NCBI GenBank assembly: GCA_020073645.1
Contig: JAIQET010000015.1
Location: 1-64,000, forward strand
Direction of reading: 5' to 3'
Origin: Terriglobia bacterium
GTDB lineage: Bacteria; Acidobacteriota; Terriglobia; Terriglobales; Acidobacteriaceae
DNA length: 64,000 nucleotides
Below are positions 17,125 through 25,902 of the stretch, piece by piece (position 1 is the first letter of the stretch; every line of letters begins with the position of its first letter). Made by a program: the position numbers and the translations under genes. The notes under the pieces were generated by a model. It worked only from the letters and a program-made list of their open reading frames with translations, searched no databases and had not been told where the DNA came from.

Positions 17125-17775
17125 ATGAAGGTACAGCAGGAAACCCCGCAGATCAGTGAGTGGAGAGGTCGCTTCGGGCGGGACTACACCGACCGCAACC
17201 CGCAGGACACTTCCAGCCTCGATGCGCTCTACCAGCGGAACTACGGGGTCACGCGGACGACGCTCAACCAGCGTTTTCTCCAGCCGGTTCCCCCCAGTGC
17301 GCGCATTTTGGAAGTCGGCTGCAACATTGGGAACCAGTTGGTGCTGTTGCGACAGTTGGGTTATGCCAACCTGCACGGCATCGAAATCCAGAGCTACGCG
17401 CTGGAAAAGGCGCGAATGCAACTGCCCGACGCCGTTTTCAAGGAGGCCTCCGCGTTCGCAATTCCGTTTCCCGACGAATATTTCGACCTGGTGTTTACGT
17501 CGGGCGTCCTGATCCACATCGCGCCTTCGGATCTGCCCAGGGCGCTGGATGAGATTCATAGAGTTGCCAAGACCTGGATTTGGGGGCTCGAATACTACGC
17601 GCCTGCGACCACCGAGATCATGTATCGCGGCCACACCGGATTGCTGTGGAAGAGTGATTTCGCGCAAGTCTACCTTCGCCGCTTCGCGGACTTCGAACTG
17701 GTGCGCGAAGAGCGCCTGCGATACTTGGAGAATGAGAACAGCGACACGATGTTTCTGCTTCGCCGCGAGTCTTAA
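17125..17775 (+). CDS. Pseudaminic acid biosynthesis-associated methylase
   Basis: 216-residue class I methyltransferase of the family repeatedly found in pseudaminic acid clusters. Motif I is ILEVGCNIGNQL, motif II GIEIQ, and the post-motif region reads IPFPDEYFDLVFTSGVLIHI. The N-terminal segment WRGRFGRDYTDRN is characteristic of this family. It presumably methylates a sugar in the pathway or the mature nonulosonate; the exact acceptor is not known to me. The start at ATG 17125 lies 32 bp after pseC; the frame is open further upstream only inside pseC. Confidence 0.85.
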   Translation: MKVQQETPQISEWRGRFGRDYTDRNPQDTSSLDALYQRNYGVTRTTLNQRFLQPVPPSARILEVGCNIGNQLVLLRQLGYANLHGIEIQSYALEKARMQLPDAVFKEASAFAIPFPDEYFDLVFTSGVLIHIAPSDLPRALDEIHRVAKTWIWGLEYYAPATTEIMYRGHTGLLWKSDFAQVYLRRFADFELVREERLRYLENENSDTMFLLRRES

Positions 17776-17790
17776 GCCAAGGGATCCCTG

Positions 17791-18543
17791 GTGAGACCTC
17801 AGGGCAAGAATCTGAAGATCGTCGCGATCGTGCAGGCGCGGATGGGAAGTACTCGTCTGCGGGGGAAGGTGCTGCTGGACTTGGGCGGCGAAACGGTGCT
17901 GGCGCGGGTCGTCAAGCGATTGTCCCGTGCTGCGCTGGTCAATGAGGTCGTGGTTGCCACCACCGAAGATGCCGCCGACGATGCCATTGTGCGGGAGTGC
18001 GAGCGTCTGGGCGTTACCTGCTTTCGTGGGTCGGAGGACGATGTGCTCGACCGATACCACCGCGCCGCCCGGGCCTGTGGCGCTGAAGCCATCGTGCGAA
18101 TCACCTCCGATTGTCCGTTGATCGATCCCGAACTGGTGGACGATACCATTCGAATATTTCTGGAGGAGCGTGGCGACTACGGCAGCAATGTGTTTCCGCG
18201 AACCTTTCCGAGGGGCTTGGACACGGAAGTTTTCACCGCGGCTGCGCTGGAACGGGCCTGGCGGGACGCAAGAGAACCGCATCAGCGCGAGCACGTGACG
18301 CCCTATTTCCACGAGCACCCGGAACTGTTCCGGCTGGTTTCTACTCACGGACAGACCGACTACAGCGCCTATCGCTGGACTTTGGACACTGCCGAAGACC
18401 TGGAGCTGCTGCGCGCCATCTACTCCCGGTTGGGCAATCGGGACAACTTTCACTGGCGGGAGGCGCTGGCGGTGGTGGAGCGCAAACCGGAACTCGCCGA
18501 ACTGAACGCGCACGTAATGCAGAAATCAATCCGCGGGCATTGA
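17791..18543 (+). CDS. spsF: SpsF-type cytidylyltransferase (candidate CMP-pseudaminate synthase)
   Basis: 250 residues. The N-terminal nucleotidyltransferase signature VAIVQARMGSTRLRGKVL is followed by VVVATTEDAADDAIV, FRGSEDDVLDRYH and RITSDCPLIDPELVDD, as in SpsF and related CMP-sugar synthases. In pseudaminic clusters this gene takes the PseF position, activating the acid with CTP. The start is GTG at 17791. Its TGA overlaps the ATG of pseG, so translation is coupled. The symbol reflects family, not proof of substrate. Confidence 0.82.
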   Translation: MRPQGKNLKIVAIVQARMGSTRLRGKVLLDLGGETVLARVVKRLSRAALVNEVVVATTEDAADDAIVRECERLGVTCFRGSEDDVLDRYHRAARACGAEAIVRITSDCPLIDPELVDDTIRIFLEERGDYGSNVFPRTFPRGLDTEVFTAAALERAWRDAREPHQREHVTPYFHEHPELFRLVSTHGQTDYSAYRWTLDTAEDLELLRAIYSRLGNRDNFHWREALAVVERKPELAELNAHVMQKSIRGH

Positions 18544-19583
18544 TGGCAGCCGGTACCCTCATGATTCGAGCCGACGCCAGTATCAAAATCGGTACTGGAC
18601 ACGTAATGCGCTGCCTGGCACTGGCGCAAGCCTGGCAGGACGCCGGGGGCCAGGCTGTCTTCGTCATGGCGGAAGCCCCATCCGCAATTGAGGACAGGCT
18701 TCGTGCCGAAAAAGTGTTGATTGAACCCCTCCAGGCTGCCCAGGGGACTACAGAAGACGCTGATCAGACCTCAAGACTGGCTCGCAAGCATGCCGCGGTC
18801 TGGGTGGTGGTCGATGGATATCACTTCGGCGCGGAGTATCAAAGAAATGTGAAAGACGCAGGCGTCAAGCTGCTCTTCGTGGATGACAATGGCCACGCCG
18901 GCGTTTACTGCGCCGATCTGGTGCTGAACCAGAATGCGCATGCCAGCGAGGACTATTATCGAGATCGCAGTCCGCAGACGCGGCTCTTGCTCGGGCCTCG
19001 GTATGCTCTGTTACGTAGGGAGTTCGCGGCGTGGCGCAACTGGCAGCGTACGGTTCCTCCGGTTGGCCGCCGGGTCCTGGTCACCATGGGGGGCAGTGAT
19101 CCGGACAACGTCACCCTCAAAGTGATCGAAGCTCTGAATGCTGTCCATGTCGAGGGACTGGAAACTGCAGTTGTGATGGGTGGCGCGAATCCGAATGTTG
19201 CCTTGATCGAAGAGGCGATCAAGGGATCCGCCTATCCCATTCGCCTGGTGAAGAACACGACCAAAATGGCCGAGTTAATGGCTTGGGCGGACATCGCAGT
19301 CGCCGGAGCCGGATCAACCTGCTGGGAGATATGCTCGCTGGGGCTGCCCAGTATCTTGCTAGTTCTGGTCGAGCACCAGGAGCCAGTGGCGAAGACCGTA
19401 GAAGCGGCACACGCCGGCCTTAGCCTTGGCTGGTCATGGCGATCGGGCACCTCCACGATTGCCGGTGCAGTTCGGGACCTTTTGCAGGATGTGCGCCAAA
19501 GAGAAAGAATGGCCGAGCGCGCGCGAGGGTTAGTGGACGGTTGCGGAGCCGAGCGCGTAATCTCGGTGCTTGCTGCACATTGA
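18543..19583 (+). CDS. pseG: UDP-2,4-diacetamido-2,4,6-trideoxy-beta-L-altropyranose hydrolase PseG
   Basis: 346 residues, GT-B-like sugar-nucleotide hydrolase. The N-terminal motif IRADASIKIGTGHVMRCLAL includes the His used in catalysis. VTMGGSDPDN and the acceptor-side VAGAGSTCWEICSLGLPSI follow the MurG-like pattern. It removes UDP to give the free 2,4-diamido sugar that PseI condenses with PEP. The ATG overlaps the stop of the cytidylyltransferase gene. If the C4 amine is not acetylated by PseH, this enzyme must accept a different N-acyl or amino substrate. Confidence 0.92.
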   Translation: MAAGTLMIRADASIKIGTGHVMRCLALAQAWQDAGGQAVFVMAEAPSAIEDRLRAEKVLIEPLQAAQGTTEDADQTSRLARKHAAVWVVVDGYHFGAEYQRNVKDAGVKLLFVDDNGHAGVYCADLVLNQNAHASEDYYRDRSPQTRLLLGPRYALLRREFAAWRNWQRTVPPVGRRVLVTMGGSDPDNVTLKVIEALNAVHVEGLETAVVMGGANPNVALIEEAIKGSAYPIRLVKNTTKMAELMAWADIAVAGAGSTCWEICSLGLPSILLVLVEHQEPVAKTVEAAHAGLSLGWSWRSGTSTIAGAVRDLLQDVRQRERMAERARGLVDGCGAERVISVLAAH

Positions 19584-19654
19584 AACGCTGCGCAAGGCGA
19601 AGCGCGCACTGTCTGCAGCAAAATAGGGATGGACAGGCACGGAGCCAGGCAGCG

Positions 19655-20521
19655 ATGCCGGAACAACTGATCATCACGGGCGCTTCTGGATTTCTTGGAG
19701 GGGTGCTTGTTTCTGCAGCTCGAGAGTCCTGGCCGGATGGCAGAATTACGCCCTTGCACTCTCCCCGGCACGGTGGCCTGGACTTGACCAGGCCCGATGC
19801 TTGCGCCGCGCTTTCTGCGGCGTTGAGAATTGAGAAGCCGGAGAGCGCAGCGCTGATCCACGCGGCCGCCGCAGTCCGCCCGGACTCTCCGGGAGGAAAC
19901 GCGGCGAATGCAACGATGGCCGGCAATGTGGCCGGATGGGCGCGATCGGTCGGAATTGGGTTCGCAGTCCTGGTCAGCTCGGTTAGCGTCAGTCCTCCGG
20001 AGGGGAAGAGCATTGCTCCCGCGCAGCTAAGAGAAGGATACGGAACCGACAAATTGGCCGCTGAGGAAATCTGGCGTGGGATCCTTCCCGCTGAGAAGCA
20101 GGCGGTTGTTCGCCTGGCGGGTGTATGGGGCTGGCAGAAGCGACCCACGTTATTTTGGAACCGCCTTCTGTTGGTTGCTGCCCGAGGTTCACCCCCGGAG
20201 CCGATGCCTGTGGTGTCGCGCAGACGAAGCAAACGGAACTACATCTCCGTCTTCGACGCCAGCGAGTGTCTTCTGCGAGTGGCGGAGAATCGGCTGAGCG
20301 GAACGTTCCTAGCAGCTGGCAGGGACGCGATTGATACGGAAACCTTTGTGCGCGCCCTGGAGCAGCTTCCGGGATCGCGACTCTCGCTGGAGTGGCACGA
20401 CGATGGTGGCCGCGATGAAGCTCTGTATCCAGCGAGCCCGGAACTATCCTCCTGGCTCAAACCCTTTGCAGAAACACTTCCTGCGGTATGGGCGAAAGAG
20501 CCCGCTTGGCTTCTGGAATGA
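19655..20521 (+). CDS. NAD-dependent epimerase/dehydratase-like SDR
   Basis: 288 residues, extended-SDR fold. The Rossmann motif ITGASGFLGG lies at the N-terminus, followed by LIHAAAAVRPD, a VSSVSVSP strand and a YGTDKLAAE motif holding the catalytic Tyr-x3-Lys. It is shorter than usual epimerases and has a divergent C-terminal part. It is not a standard pseudaminic gene, so it may reduce or epimerise a nucleotide sugar or a side group. The first gene of a tightly coupled trio: its TGA overlaps the ATG of the metallophosphoesterase. Confidence 0.75.
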   Translation: MPEQLIITGASGFLGGVLVSAARESWPDGRITPLHSPRHGGLDLTRPDACAALSAALRIEKPESAALIHAAAAVRPDSPGGNAANATMAGNVAGWARSVGIGFAVLVSSVSVSPPEGKSIAPAQLREGYGTDKLAAEEIWRGILPAEKQAVVRLAGVWGWQKRPTLFWNRLLLVAARGSPPEPMPVVSRRRSKRNYISVFDASECLLRVAENRLSGTFLAAGRDAIDTETFVRALEQLPGSRLSLEWHDDGGRDEALYPASPELSSWLKPFAETLPAVWAKEPAWLLE

Positions 20522-21207
20522 AAATTGGCCTGATTTCCGACGTGCACGGAAATAGTCCCGCGCTAAACGCGGTCTTGGCGGCTCTCCGCGATGTTGAGTT
20601 AATCCTCTTCATGGGCGATTTTGTCGGTTATTATCCTTTCGTAAACGAATGCTCAACTTGCTGGGACACAGATCGGATCACCGGTGTCTTGGGGAATCAC
20701 GACCAGGTTTTGTTGAATTGCCTGCATCAGGGAGAGATGCCCAACAGGTCGTACTGCGATCGCTATGGCTCGGCGTTGGTCCGGTCCTTGAAGGAGTTGT
20801 CCCCTAAGGTGCGGACTCTGATTGAATCGTGGCCCCAGCAGCGGACTCTCCAGCTCGGGGGCGTGTCTGTCGCCATGTTTCACGGCGCTCCATGGGATCC
20901 TTTGGAAGGTAGGGTCTACCCCGATTTTCCCGATTGGTCCCGGTTTGAGCAGTGCCGGGAAGAAGTGATCTTGCTTGGACATACTCATCATCCAATGGTT
21001 CGGCGCTGGCAAGGGAAGACCATTATTAACCCGGGCTCAGTAGGACAGCCCAGACGCTGTTCCGGGGCAGCCGAGTTTGCCGTGCTGGACACATCCGTTG
21101 TGGATGTTGAGTTTCATCGCGCGCAGTACGATGCCAGCGAAGTGATTGCCGATGCGCGTCGTCATGACCCCCGCATTGGCTATTTGGCTGAGGTGCTCAC
21201 CCGATGA
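20518..21207 (+). CDS. Calcineurin-like metallophosphoesterase (YfcE/Metallophos_2 type)
   Basis: 229 residues. Metal-binding motifs in order: ISDVHGN (D-x-H), FMGDFVGYYP (GD), GNHDQ (GNHD), and the closing GHTH plus PGSVGQPR. These define a small two-metal phosphatase or phosphodiesterase. Such an enzyme is not part of the known pseudaminic route, which has no phosphorylated sugar intermediate. A phosphorylated branch or modification step is therefore possible. Start and stop both overlap neighbouring genes (ATGA at 20518 and 21204), so it must be made with the SDR and the ATP-grasp protein. Confidence 0.85.
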   Translation: MKIGLISDVHGNSPALNAVLAALRDVELILFMGDFVGYYPFVNECSTCWDTDRITGVLGNHDQVLLNCLHQGEMPNRSYCDRYGSALVRSLKELSPKVRTLIESWPQQRTLQLGGVSVAMFHGAPWDPLEGRVYPDFPDWSRFEQCREEVILLGHTHHPMVRRWQGKTIINPGSVGQPRRCSGAAEFAVLDTSVVDVEFHRAQYDASEVIADARRHDPRIGYLAEVLTR

Positions 21208-22310
21208 GCCGCCCTCGCATTCGGGTGTTAGTGACGGCCGTAGGCGGAGATCTCGGTCAAGCCTTGGTCAAGTCGTTGCGCGTCGGAGAGGTCCAGTTCG
21301 AGATATGGGGCTGCGATGTTGATCCTTCTGGAGTCGGCGCCGCCTTTGTTTCGTCTTACCAAGCCGTTCCCCTCGCCTCTGACGCCGCCTACGTCGCTGC
21401 TATAGACGCGATATGCAAGGTTCACCGAATCGAGGCGGTCATTCCCGGCAGCGAAGCCGAAATTTTTGCCTTGGCTCGACAACCTGGGCTGCGCCTGCCG
21501 TCTGGAGCCGTGGTGGTGTGCCAACCCCACGAATGGCTGCAAACCTACGGCGACAAACTACTCTGTATGAGAGCCCTTCAGCATCACTTGGATCTGGCGG
21601 CGTTTGCTGACGGAGCCGATCCAGCAGACCTCAAGAGGCTGACGGATTCCGTGGGGTTCCCGCTTGTGGTTAAGCCGCGTCGATCCAGCGGGTCCCGCGC
21701 GATCTTCCTCGTACACACTGCCGATGAATTGACCGGCTGTGTCGCCGAGCATCCTGACAGCGTCGTACAGCAGTTCATTGATGATCGGGAGGGTGAGTTT
21801 TCGGTTGGAGTTTTCGCGTGTGATGCGTTTACCGAAGTCCTGGCATTCCGCCGTGAACTGAACTCGGTCAGCTGTTCCTGGTTTGCTGAAACCTCCCGAG
21901 ATCAAGCGGTAAGTGAGTACGCTCTGAGATTCGCCCAGAAGAGTAAGCTTCGCGGCAGTGCGAACATTCAGGTGCGAAAGCATGCTGGTGTCGTCCAGTT
22001 GCTCGAGGTTAATCCTCGGTTCTCCAGCCTGGTCGCGGCTCGCGCGCTGTGTGGTTTCCGGGATGCCGAGTGGTCGGTCCGCATGGCTTTGGATTCTCCC
22101 CTGCCTGCCCGTCCGGGCAGCTATCGGCAGATCAGGTTCAGACGCTTTTTCGATGAACTCGTTGATCTTGGGGATGGATACCGCGCGGTCACAGAGTGGT
22201 TGCCCAACCATGCCAAGGCCACCGGCGTAACCGGGATTGACTCGGCCCGCGACCTCCATACGAAGGTTGTGAACCAGCCGGGCGCGCGGAGCTGGGTGAA
22301 GAGCAAGTGA
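21204..22310 (+). CDS. ATP-grasp ligase (CarB-like)
   Basis: 368 residues. The pre-ATP-grasp N-domain starts VLVTAVGGDLGQAL. The ATP-grasp core shows FPLVVKPRRSSGSRAIF, a VVQQFIDDREGEFSVGVF strand pair and the Mg-binding end VQLLEVNPRFS. Enzymes of this type join a carboxylate to an amine or similar nucleophile through an acyl-phosphate. In this operon a plausible role is acylation of a sugar amine, possibly covering a step that PseH would otherwise take. That is inference; the substrate cannot be read from sequence. Confidence 0.8.
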   Translation: MSRPRIRVLVTAVGGDLGQALVKSLRVGEVQFEIWGCDVDPSGVGAAFVSSYQAVPLASDAAYVAAIDAICKVHRIEAVIPGSEAEIFALARQPGLRLPSGAVVVCQPHEWLQTYGDKLLCMRALQHHLDLAAFADGADPADLKRLTDSVGFPLVVKPRRSSGSRAIFLVHTADELTGCVAEHPDSVVQQFIDDREGEFSVGVFACDAFTEVLAFRRELNSVSCSWFAETSRDQAVSEYALRFAQKSKLRGSANIQVRKHAGVVQLLEVNPRFSSLVAARALCGFRDAEWSVRMALDSPLPARPGSYRQIRFRRFFDELVDLGDGYRAVTEWLPNHAKATGVTGIDSARDLHTKVVNQPGARSWVKSK

Positions 22311-22338
22311 GGAGATAGTCCGCGCGGGATCGATAAGG

Positions 22339-23076
22339 GTGATATTCGAACAAATGGCACGGAAACCTGAATCCGCCGAAGATGCTTATCTCGTGGCCGG
22401 GTGTAAGCCATGGAGTCGGCGGGTCTACGACGAAGTGCTGTGCAAATTGCCCGGACGCTGGCGCTACGTGGGCTCACCCGAGGAATTCTCGCAGGCCCGG
22501 TTAGGCGAATTTGCGCCCCGCTACATTTTCTTCCTGCACTGGTCGTGGAAAGTGCCGCAGGAGATCGTCGAGAACTTCGAGTGTGTTTGTTTCCACATGA
22601 CCGATGTTCCGTACGGGCGCGGCGGCAGTCCGCTGCAGAACCTGATTGTCCGCGGCCATCGCGAGACCATGCTTACCGCGCTGCGCATGAGCGCTGATTT
22701 CGACGCGGGCCCCGTCTACCTGAGACAGCCGTTGTCGCTGGAAGGAAATGCGGAAGAGGTTTATATGCGAGCAACCGAGTTGTCCGCCAAAATGATCGAA
22801 CGCATCACGCGGGAGCATCCGGCGCCCGAACCACAGCACGGGGAGGTTGTGAACTTCAAGCGCAGGAAACCGGAGGAAAGTGAGATCGGCAGGCCTTCCT
22901 CCCTGCAGGAACTGCACGACTTCATTCGCATGCTGGATGCTGAGGGGTACCCGCACGCGTTCCTCAACTACGGCGGCTTTCGCTTTGAATTCACCCGGGC
23001 CGCGCTTTACGAAGGCCGTATTGTGGCCGATGTCAGGGTAACTTCCACCGCCGAAACCAAGGGGACAGATGGATGA
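22339..23076 (+). CDS. Formyltransferase-family protein of nonulosonate cluster
   Basis: 245 residues related to methionyl-tRNA and sugar N-formyltransferases. The catalytic region reads CFHMTDVPYGRGGSPLQNL, with H86, followed by MSADFDAGPVYLR with D122. The usual catalytic Asn two residues before the His is Cys84, so the classical N-H-D triad is incomplete. The N-terminal half is short. The folate-type domain looks reduced but similar proteins occur in pseudaminic/legionaminic clusters. Start is GTG 22339 or ATG 22354, neither with a good ribosome site. The stop overlaps the PIG-L ATG. It may formylate a 4-amino sugar, giving an N-formyl nonulosonate. Confidence 0.72.
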   Translation: MIFEQMARKPESAEDAYLVAGCKPWSRRVYDEVLCKLPGRWRYVGSPEEFSQARLGEFAPRYIFFLHWSWKVPQEIVENFECVCFHMTDVPYGRGGSPLQNLIVRGHRETMLTALRMSADFDAGPVYLRQPLSLEGNAEEVYMRATELSAKMIERITREHPAPEPQHGEVVNFKRRKPEESEIGRPSSLQELHDFIRMLDAEGYPHAFLNYGGFRFEFTRAALYEGRIVADVRVTSTAETKGTDG

Positions 23077-23771
23077 GGGTGCTGGTCGTTGCGGCTCATC
23101 CCGACGATGAGGTGCTGGGCTGTGGCGGCACGGCCGTCCGCCTGGCACAGGAGGGGCATGCCGTGCATATTGCGATCATGGCCGAGGGCATCACCTCGCG
23201 CCATGCGCAAAGAGATCAGGCGGACGCCAAACAGCTATCCCGTCTGCACCAGCAGGCCCAAGCCGCCGCCGCCAAGATGGGAGCGAAGGACGTGGTGTTG
23301 TTCAAGCTTCCCGACAATCGCCTGGATACGGTGCCGCTGCTCGAGGTCGTCAAGCTGGTGGAGGAATTGGTGGAGAAGCTTAAACCCGAGGTGATCTACA
23401 CCCACCACCCAGGTGATCTCAACATCGACCACGAGGTCGTGCACCGGGCGGTGCTCACGGCAACACGGCCCATGGCTGGGCATCCGGTGCGCGAGATCTA
23501 CGCCTTCGAGGTACCGTCGTCCACCGAATGGGCTTTTCAGCGGTTGCAACCATCCTTCCGGCCAAACGTATTCGTGGACGTGACCAGCACGCTGGACGCG
23601 AAGCTCGACGCGATGGCTTGCTACGACTCGGAAAGCCGCGAGTTCCCCCACCCCCGATCTTCGGAGGCACTGCGCGCCCTCGCGACCCGATGGGGAAGCG
23701 TGATGGGATGCCCGGCGGCGGAGGCATTCGAACTGGTGCGGTCCATTCGCCCCGCGAACACTCCGCGATGA
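23073..23771 (+). CDS. PIG-L/LmbE-family deacetylase
   Basis: 232 residues. The zinc motif AHPDDE (H9, D11, D12) and a second His site in HHPGDLNIDHEVVHRAV are complete, so it should be an active zinc N-deacetylase. The family removes N-acetyl groups from GlcNAc-type sugars. Here it could strip an acetyl from a diacetamido sugar or the finished nonulosonate to prepare another acyl group. Both ends overlap neighbours by ATGA (23073 and 23768), binding it to the formyltransferase and pseI. Confidence 0.9.
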   Translation: MRVLVVAAHPDDEVLGCGGTAVRLAQEGHAVHIAIMAEGITSRHAQRDQADAKQLSRLHQQAQAAAAKMGAKDVVLFKLPDNRLDTVPLLEVVKLVEELVEKLKPEVIYTHHPGDLNIDHEVVHRAVLTATRPMAGHPVREIYAFEVPSSTEWAFQRLQPSFRPNVFVDVTSTLDAKLDAMACYDSESREFPHPRSSEALRALATRWGSVMGCPAAEAFELVRSIRPANTPR

Positions 23772-24826
23772 CGGAATCGATACAAATCGGAAAACACAAT
23801 GTCGGCGGCGGCGCTCCCGTCTACGTGGTCGCAGAGCTCTCGGCGAATCACAACCAGGATTTCGAGCAGGCCGTGCGCATCATCCATGCGGCCAAACAGG
23901 CGGGCGCGGATGCGGTGAAGTTGCAGACTTACACTGCGGACACCATGACCATCGCCAGCGACCGGGAATACTTCCGTATTGGTGGTGGCACCCTGTGGGA
24001 CGGCCGCAACCTGCACGACCTCTACGGCGAGGCGTACACGCCATGGGAATGGCAACCCAGGCTCAAGCAGGTGGCGAACGAACTGGGTTTGGACCTGTTT
24101 TCCAGCCCTTTTGATTCGACTGCAGTGGATTTCCTGGAGAAGATGGAGGTGCCCGCGCACAAGCTGGCCTCGTTCGAACTGGTGGACATTCCGCTCATCC
24201 AGAAAATGGCGCGCACCGGCAAGCCGCTGATTATCTCCACCGGCATGGCGACCGTGGAAGAGATCGAAGAGGCGTTGCAGGTTGCCCGCCAGGCCGGCGC
24301 CACGCAAATTGCTTTGCTCAAGTGCACCAGCGCTTACCCGGCATCGCCGGACGAGATGAATCTGCGGACGATTCCCGAGCTGGCGCGGCGGTTCGGCGTT
24401 CCCGTCGGATTGTCGGATCACACCATGGGCATTGCTGCCCCGGTCGCCGCCGTGGCTCTAGGCGCATGCGTGATTGAAAAGCACCTTACGTTGTCGCGCT
24501 CCCTGGGCGGACCGGACGGTGCCTTTTCGCTGGAGCCCGACGAGTTCAGAGCCATGGTAGATGCGGTACGCACCGCCCAGCGCGCGTTGGGCGAAGTTCA
24601 TTTCGGCGTGGCTGCCCATGAGGCCAGCAGCCGTGTGTTCCGGAGATCCCTGTTCGTGGTTGCGGACGTATACAAAGGGCAAGTATTCACTGCCCAGAAT
24701 GTGCGCTCTATCCGCCCGGCGCACGGATTGCACCCCCGGCACCTTCCCGAGATCATCGGCAAACACGCGGCGCGGGACGTGGAACGAGGGACGCCGCTGA
24801 GCTGGGATCTCGTAGACGACCGATGA
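23768..24826 (+). CDS. pseI: Pseudaminic acid synthase PseI (NeuB family)
   Basis: 352 residues. A NeuB TIM barrel (about 25-270) shows AELSANHNQDFEQA, ADAVKLQTYTADTMT, FSSPFDSTAVDFLE, LKCTSAYP and GLSDHTMGI. It is followed by a C-terminal SAF/antifreeze-like domain (about 290-352). It condenses the 6-deoxy-diamido-altrose with phosphoenolpyruvate to form pseudaminic acid. YTADTMT and the missing Neu-type residues favour PseI over NeuB/LegI. The ATG overlaps the PIG-L stop, and its own TGA overlaps the polysaccharide deacetylase start. Confidence 0.92.
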   Translation: MTESIQIGKHNVGGGAPVYVVAELSANHNQDFEQAVRIIHAAKQAGADAVKLQTYTADTMTIASDREYFRIGGGTLWDGRNLHDLYGEAYTPWEWQPRLKQVANELGLDLFSSPFDSTAVDFLEKMEVPAHKLASFELVDIPLIQKMARTGKPLIISTGMATVEEIEEALQVARQAGATQIALLKCTSAYPASPDEMNLRTIPELARRFGVPVGLSDHTMGIAAPVAAVALGACVIEKHLTLSRSLGGPDGAFSLEPDEFRAMVDAVRTAQRALGEVHFGVAAHEASSRVFRRSLFVVADVYKGQVFTAQNVRSIRPAHGLHPRHLPEIIGKHAARDVERGTPLSWDLVDDR

Positions 24827-25902
24827 AGCTGGTCAGCCCCTTTCTGAAATACGTGGTCTATCCTTACCTGGCCGGCAGCGGATATCTGCGGCGGCGGCGC
24901 GGCGCCGGGCCGGCGATTGTGACCTATCATGGCGTCTTGCCACCGGGTTACGAGCCCATGGATCCCGCTCTGGACGGCAGTTTGGTGACGCCAGAGGCGT
25001 TGCGACAGCAACTCCGCCTTCTGAAAGCCCATTACCAACTGATCGCTCCCGCACAGTTCCTGCAGTGGTGTGAGGCGAAACAGGATCTGCCGCCGCGTTC
25101 CGTGCTGCTGACTTGCGATGACGGTCTGCAGAACACGCTGACCGACATGTTGCCCATCTTGCTGGAAGCCGGAGTCACGTGCCTGTTCTTCGTGACGGGT
25201 GCCTCGCTCAGCGATACGCCCTCAATGCTCTGGTACGAGGAACTCTACCTGATGTTCCTCGCGGCGCCGGAAACACTAAGCCTGGAGCTTTCGCAAATCG
25301 GCGTACAGGCGCAGGCGGCAGGGCACGAGAAACGCGGGCTGTGGGTGAATCTTGTGAAACGACTTTCCCAGTGCGACGCTGCTGCCCGGCAAGCACTGGT
25401 GGAGCAGATACGAATTCAGCTTCGCCTCCCAGGGGATTGGAGCGCACCGTACCGCGATGCCTCGGGCCGGGGACGGCGATTCCTGATGTTGAATCTCCCG
25501 GAACTGCAGCGGCTGGCCGCATCAGGGATGAGCATCGGCGCCCACACCCTATCGCATCCCATGTTGTCGCAGGCGCCGCCCGACGTCGCATGGAGCGAAA
25601 TCTCGGAGAGCCGCCGCCGGCTGGAGCAGCACCTGGGCGAGCCGGTATGGGCGTTGGCGTATCCCTTCGGCGATGCCGGCTCGGTTACCCAGAGAGAACT
25701 CGACATGGCCGCACAAGCCGGGTTTACCTGTGCGTTCCTCAACGTCGATGGCGGCCTGGGGGCGGAGACGCCCCGCTTCGCGCTTCCACGCGTGCACGTC
25801 ACCGCGGACATGGCTCTGCCACAGTTTGAGGCGCATGTTTCGGGATTTTACCGGGCGCTACGCGAACGATTTTGGACCAACAGCTCCTCTGAGGCTTCCT
25901 GA
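24823..25902 (+). CDS. Polysaccharide deacetylase (NodB-homology, CE4)
   Basis: 359 residues. The NodB core contains TYHGV, the metal/catalytic TCDDG (97-101) and GAHTLSHPMLS (H-x3-H), then LAYPFGDAG. A short basic N-terminus (LRRRRGAG) without a clear signal peptide suggests a cytosolic or membrane-face enzyme. It removes N-acetyl groups from glycan chains or lipid-linked repeat units. It is coupled to pseI by ATGA and ends the tight part of the operon; a 153-bp gap follows before the GT-B-like gene. Confidence 0.85.
   Translation: MKLVSPFLKYVVYPYLAGSGYLRRRRGAGPAIVTYHGVLPPGYEPMDPALDGSLVTPEALRQQLRLLKAHYQLIAPAQFLQWCEAKQDLPPRSVLLTCDDGLQNTLTDMLPILLEAGVTCLFFVTGASLSDTPSMLWYEELYLMFLAAPETLSLELSQIGVQAQAAGHEKRGLWVNLVKRLSQCDAAARQALVEQIRIQLRLPGDWSAPYRDASGRGRRFLMLNLPELQRLAASGMSIGAHTLSHPMLSQAPPDVAWSEISESRRRLEQHLGEPVWALAYPFGDAGSVTQRELDMAAQAGFTCAFLNVDGGLGAETPRFALPRVHVTADMALPQFEAHVSGFYRALRERFWTNSSSEAS

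Noticed and set aside
17119-18513. 464-codon minus-strand frame across the methylase and cytidylyltransferase genes
   Set aside because: No motifs, no ribosome site, and both plus-strand genes under it have clear family motifs.
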